From assembly GCF_003268885.1 (NCBI RefSeq), contig NZ_QLSX01000001.1, forward strand, positions 372,001 through 436,000: a stretch of 64,000 bases of DNA. Reading direction: 5' to 3'. The DNA comes from Onishia taeanensis (lineage in GTDB: Bacteria > Pseudomonadota > Gammaproteobacteria > Pseudomonadales > Halomonadaceae). This document shows positions 62,822 to 64,000 of this stretch, one piece after another; position 1 is the stretch's first letter, and each line of letters opens with the position of its first letter. Made by a program: the position numbers and the translations under genes. A model generated the notes under the pieces. The model was not told the origin of the DNA, searched no databases, and was given only the letters and a program-made list of their open reading frames with translations.

Positions 62822-63105
62822 CGATCGAGCCTGCGTGATAAAAAATCGCGTTCCACCGTCAGCTTGCCGATCTCACGGTAGAGCGTGTCGATCTCCTCCT
62901 GGGTCTTCTGGGCCGCCTTGCCGTCGCCCTTGCCCTCGAAGATCCCGGTGGCGTTGTCCAGCAACTCGCGCTTCCACTGGCTCACCATAGTCGGATGGAT
63001 CTCGAAGCGGGCAGCGATTTCCGACGTGGTCTCATCGCCCTTGAGGGCGGCGAGGGCCACCTTGGCCTTGAAGTCGGCGCTGTATTGCCTGCGTTTCCTG
63101 CTCAT
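62818..63105 (-). CDS. IS3-family transposase orfA (DNA-binding part)
   Basis: A 95-residue protein with a helix-turn-helix of the HTH_Tnp_1 type (RRQYSADFKAKVALAALKG, TTSEIAARFEIHPTMVSQWK) and a C-terminal leucine-zipper-like helix (TLYREIGKLTVERDFLSRRL). It recognises the IS ends. The ATG at 63105 has GGAGAACCTG before it. Confidence 0.93.
   Translation of the reverse strand: MSRKRRQYSADFKAKVALAALKGDETTSEIAARFEIHPTMVSQWKRELLDNATGIFEGKGDGKAAQKTQEEIDTLYREIGKLTVERDFLSRRLDR
62839..62845 (-). other. Programmed -1 frameshift site of the IS3 element
   Basis: On the minus strand T TTT TTA is in the X XXY YYZ register of orfA (codons GAT TTT TTA). A -1 slip leads without a stop into the orfB frame. 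This is the usual way IS3 elements make the full transposase. Confidence 0.8.
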
Positions 63106-63411
63106 GATCAGGTTCTCCTGTCGGCATGATCAGAGCTTAGCGCCTGGTCCGAATTTCGAGGTCCACTTCACTGATGAAGCTACTTTACCGGCTAAGCGTC
63201 GTTAGCACCGTACCTCAATCACAGGTGGTGCCATGCAGCAGCGCGAAATGGGCGACGTACGCGGGACTTCCAGCCACGCTCATAATGAAAACGAAAGCGA
63301 AAACCAAAACGAACCCCGGCAGCCCGGCCTCTTCGCTGCCGCAAGCACCACTCTTCCCCCCTCGGCCTGACCCTCAATCAAAGGCTGAATCAAAAAATCT
63401 GCATCAAGCCC

Positions 63412-63438
63412 TAAAGCTTTCTCGGCACCTTCCGATAA
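63412..63438 (+). promoter_or_regulatory. Sigma-28 (FliA) promoter of the flagellin gene
   Basis: Plus strand: TAAA, 15 nt, TCCGATAA, seven of eight bases at -10 and four of four at -35. It would start RNA near 63446, about 97 bp before the flagellin ATG. The gene-free stretch 63106-63542 otherwise holds the right end of the IS and about 240 bp of sequence without a gene; the IS has not disrupted the promoter. Confidence 0.82.
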
Positions 63439-63542
63439 CTAAGGTAACGGCCAACGGCGCCGTTGTGGCAGGCCCGGCGTGACTCGCTCAGCCGACAACG
63501 CGGCCGGCCAATGGAGCCCTCAAAAACAGGAAGGACATCATT

Positions 63543-64000
63543 ATGTCAATGGGAATCAACACCAACATCACCTCGATGATCGGTCAGCAAAACCTGAACG
63601 AGTCTAAGAGCGCCCTGACTACCTCCATGGAGCGCCTGTCCTCCGGCCTGCGTATCAACAGCGCCAAGGACGACGCCGCCGGCCAGGCCATCGCCAACCG
63701 CATGTCCAGCCAGATCACCGGTCTGAGCCAGGCACAGCGTAACGCCAACGACGGTATCTCCGTTGCCCAGACCGCTGAAGGCGCCCTAAACCAGGTCAAC
63801 GATAACCTGCAGCGAGTTCGTGAGCTGACCGTTCAGGCCCAGAATGGCACCAACTCTTCTGAAGACTTGACATCAATCCAAGATGAAATCAATCAGCGCC
63901 TGAATGAGATTGATCGTATTTCAGAGCAAACAGACTTTAACGGCACAAAAGTTTTATCTGAAACAAGAGATCTCAATATTCAGGTTGGTGCTAATGATAG
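63543..64000 (+). CDS. fliC: Flagellin (N-terminal part, cut by window edge)
   Basis: The filament subunit, exported through the flagellar channel. The visible about 152 residues start MSMGINTNITSMIGQQNLN and contain the D0/D1 helices: SMERLSSGLRINSAKDDAAG, IANRMSSQITGLSQAQRNAN, DGISVAQTAEGALNQVNDNL and the RVRELTVQAQNGTN segment. The ATG at 63543 follows AGGAAGGA. After about 63850 the base composition turns clearly AT-rich compared with the first 300 bp. It is divergent from the DUF2835 and IS genes and preceded by a FliA promoter; FliS and FliD are encoded nearby. Confidence 0.95.
   Translation, partial: MSMGINTNITSMIGQQNLNESKSALTTSMERLSSGLRINSAKDDAAGQAIANRMSSQITGLSQAQRNANDGISVAQTAEGALNQVNDNLQRVRELTVQAQNGTNSSEDLTSIQDEINQRLNEIDRISEQTDFNGTKVLSETRDLNIQVGAND

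Larger units (their letters stand above)
61902..63170 (-). mobile_element. Complete IS3-family insertion sequence (1269 bp)
   Basis: The ends form the inverted repeat TGAAGTGGACC (61902-61912) and GGTCCACTTCA (63160-63170), with TG/CA termini. The element is flanked by a 3-bp direct repeat CTG (61899-61901 and 63171-63173), the target duplication expected for IS3 elements. A second block CTAAGCTCTGA is shared further in at both ends. It contains two overlapping frames, orfA and orfB. The intact ends, open frames and matching flanks point to a recent insertion. It lies between the DUF2835 gene and the fliC promoter and interrupts no recognised gene. Confidence 0.92.

Noticed and set aside
61970-63105. 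orfA/orfB overlap read as a frameshifted transposase pseudogene
   Set aside because: The 4-bp overlap with a T TTT TTA heptamer in the right register is the normal IS3 programmed frameshift, and both ends and the target duplication are intact.

Overview
The window looks like a chromosomal segment of a moderately halophilic gammaproteobacterium of the Halomonadaceae (Halomonas-like). The reasons are its high G+C content, acidic proteins, housekeeping order close to that of Pseudomonas (mreB | gatCAB; moeB-prmC-prfA-hemA | TPR lipoprotein-lolB-ispE-tRNA-Gln-prs-rplY-pth-ychF) and an enteric-style flagellar island. The genus is an inference from gene content; nothing here proves it.

Layout. 1-4.0 kb: mreB (partial) divergent from gatCAB. 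4.0-7.0 kb: a small DUF6435-type protein, a berberine-bridge-type FAD oxidase with a strong upstream dyad, and a glycine-zipper envelope protein. 7.1-15.4 kb: a polyamine ABC importer (potABC and potD) divergent from a beta-alanine catabolic pair (bauA-mmsA), with a LysR regulator convergent to that pair. 15.4-20.3 kb: hemA-prfA-prmC-lrp-moeB on the minus strand. 20.5-27.8 kb: TPR lipoprotein, lolB, ispE, tRNA-Gln, prs, rplY, pth, ychF, then tRNA-Met. 28-32.7 kb: EamA transporter, M18 aminopeptidase and prc protease.

33-64 kb is a near-continuous flagellar and chemotaxis island, almost all on the minus strand. In order of transcription it reads: PilZ/HD-GYP gene; fliD-fliS-fliT-FliK-like-FlhB-tail; flhD-flhC; motA-motB-cheA-cheW; a minimal MCP, an Aer-like MCP, cheR, cheB, an MCP, cheY, cheZ; flhB-flhA-flhF-orf201-flhE; fliA. 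A flagellin gene runs off the right edge on the plus strand. An intact IS3-family element sits between a DUF2835 gene and the flagellin promoter. FlhDC is expected to start the cascade and FliA the late genes. I can read sigma-28-type promoters before fliC, the PilZ/HD-GYP gene, fliD, motA, the first MCP and cheB.

The most unusual part is the flhF neighbourhood. The island has the enteric regulators and accessories (FlhDC, FlhE) together with the polar-flagellum GTPase FlhF. This FlhF carries about 350 extra C-terminal residues. The slot normally held by the MinD-like ATPase FlhG holds a 201-residue protein that keeps the FlhG N-terminal DQAxxLR activator motif and a region resembling the FlhG C-terminal half, but has no P-loop. 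Other points of interest are a PilZ/HD-GYP fusion in the FliA regulon, a stand-alone FlhB tail paired with a FliK-like protein, and a 21-bp repeat that supplies three in-frame starts for prmC.
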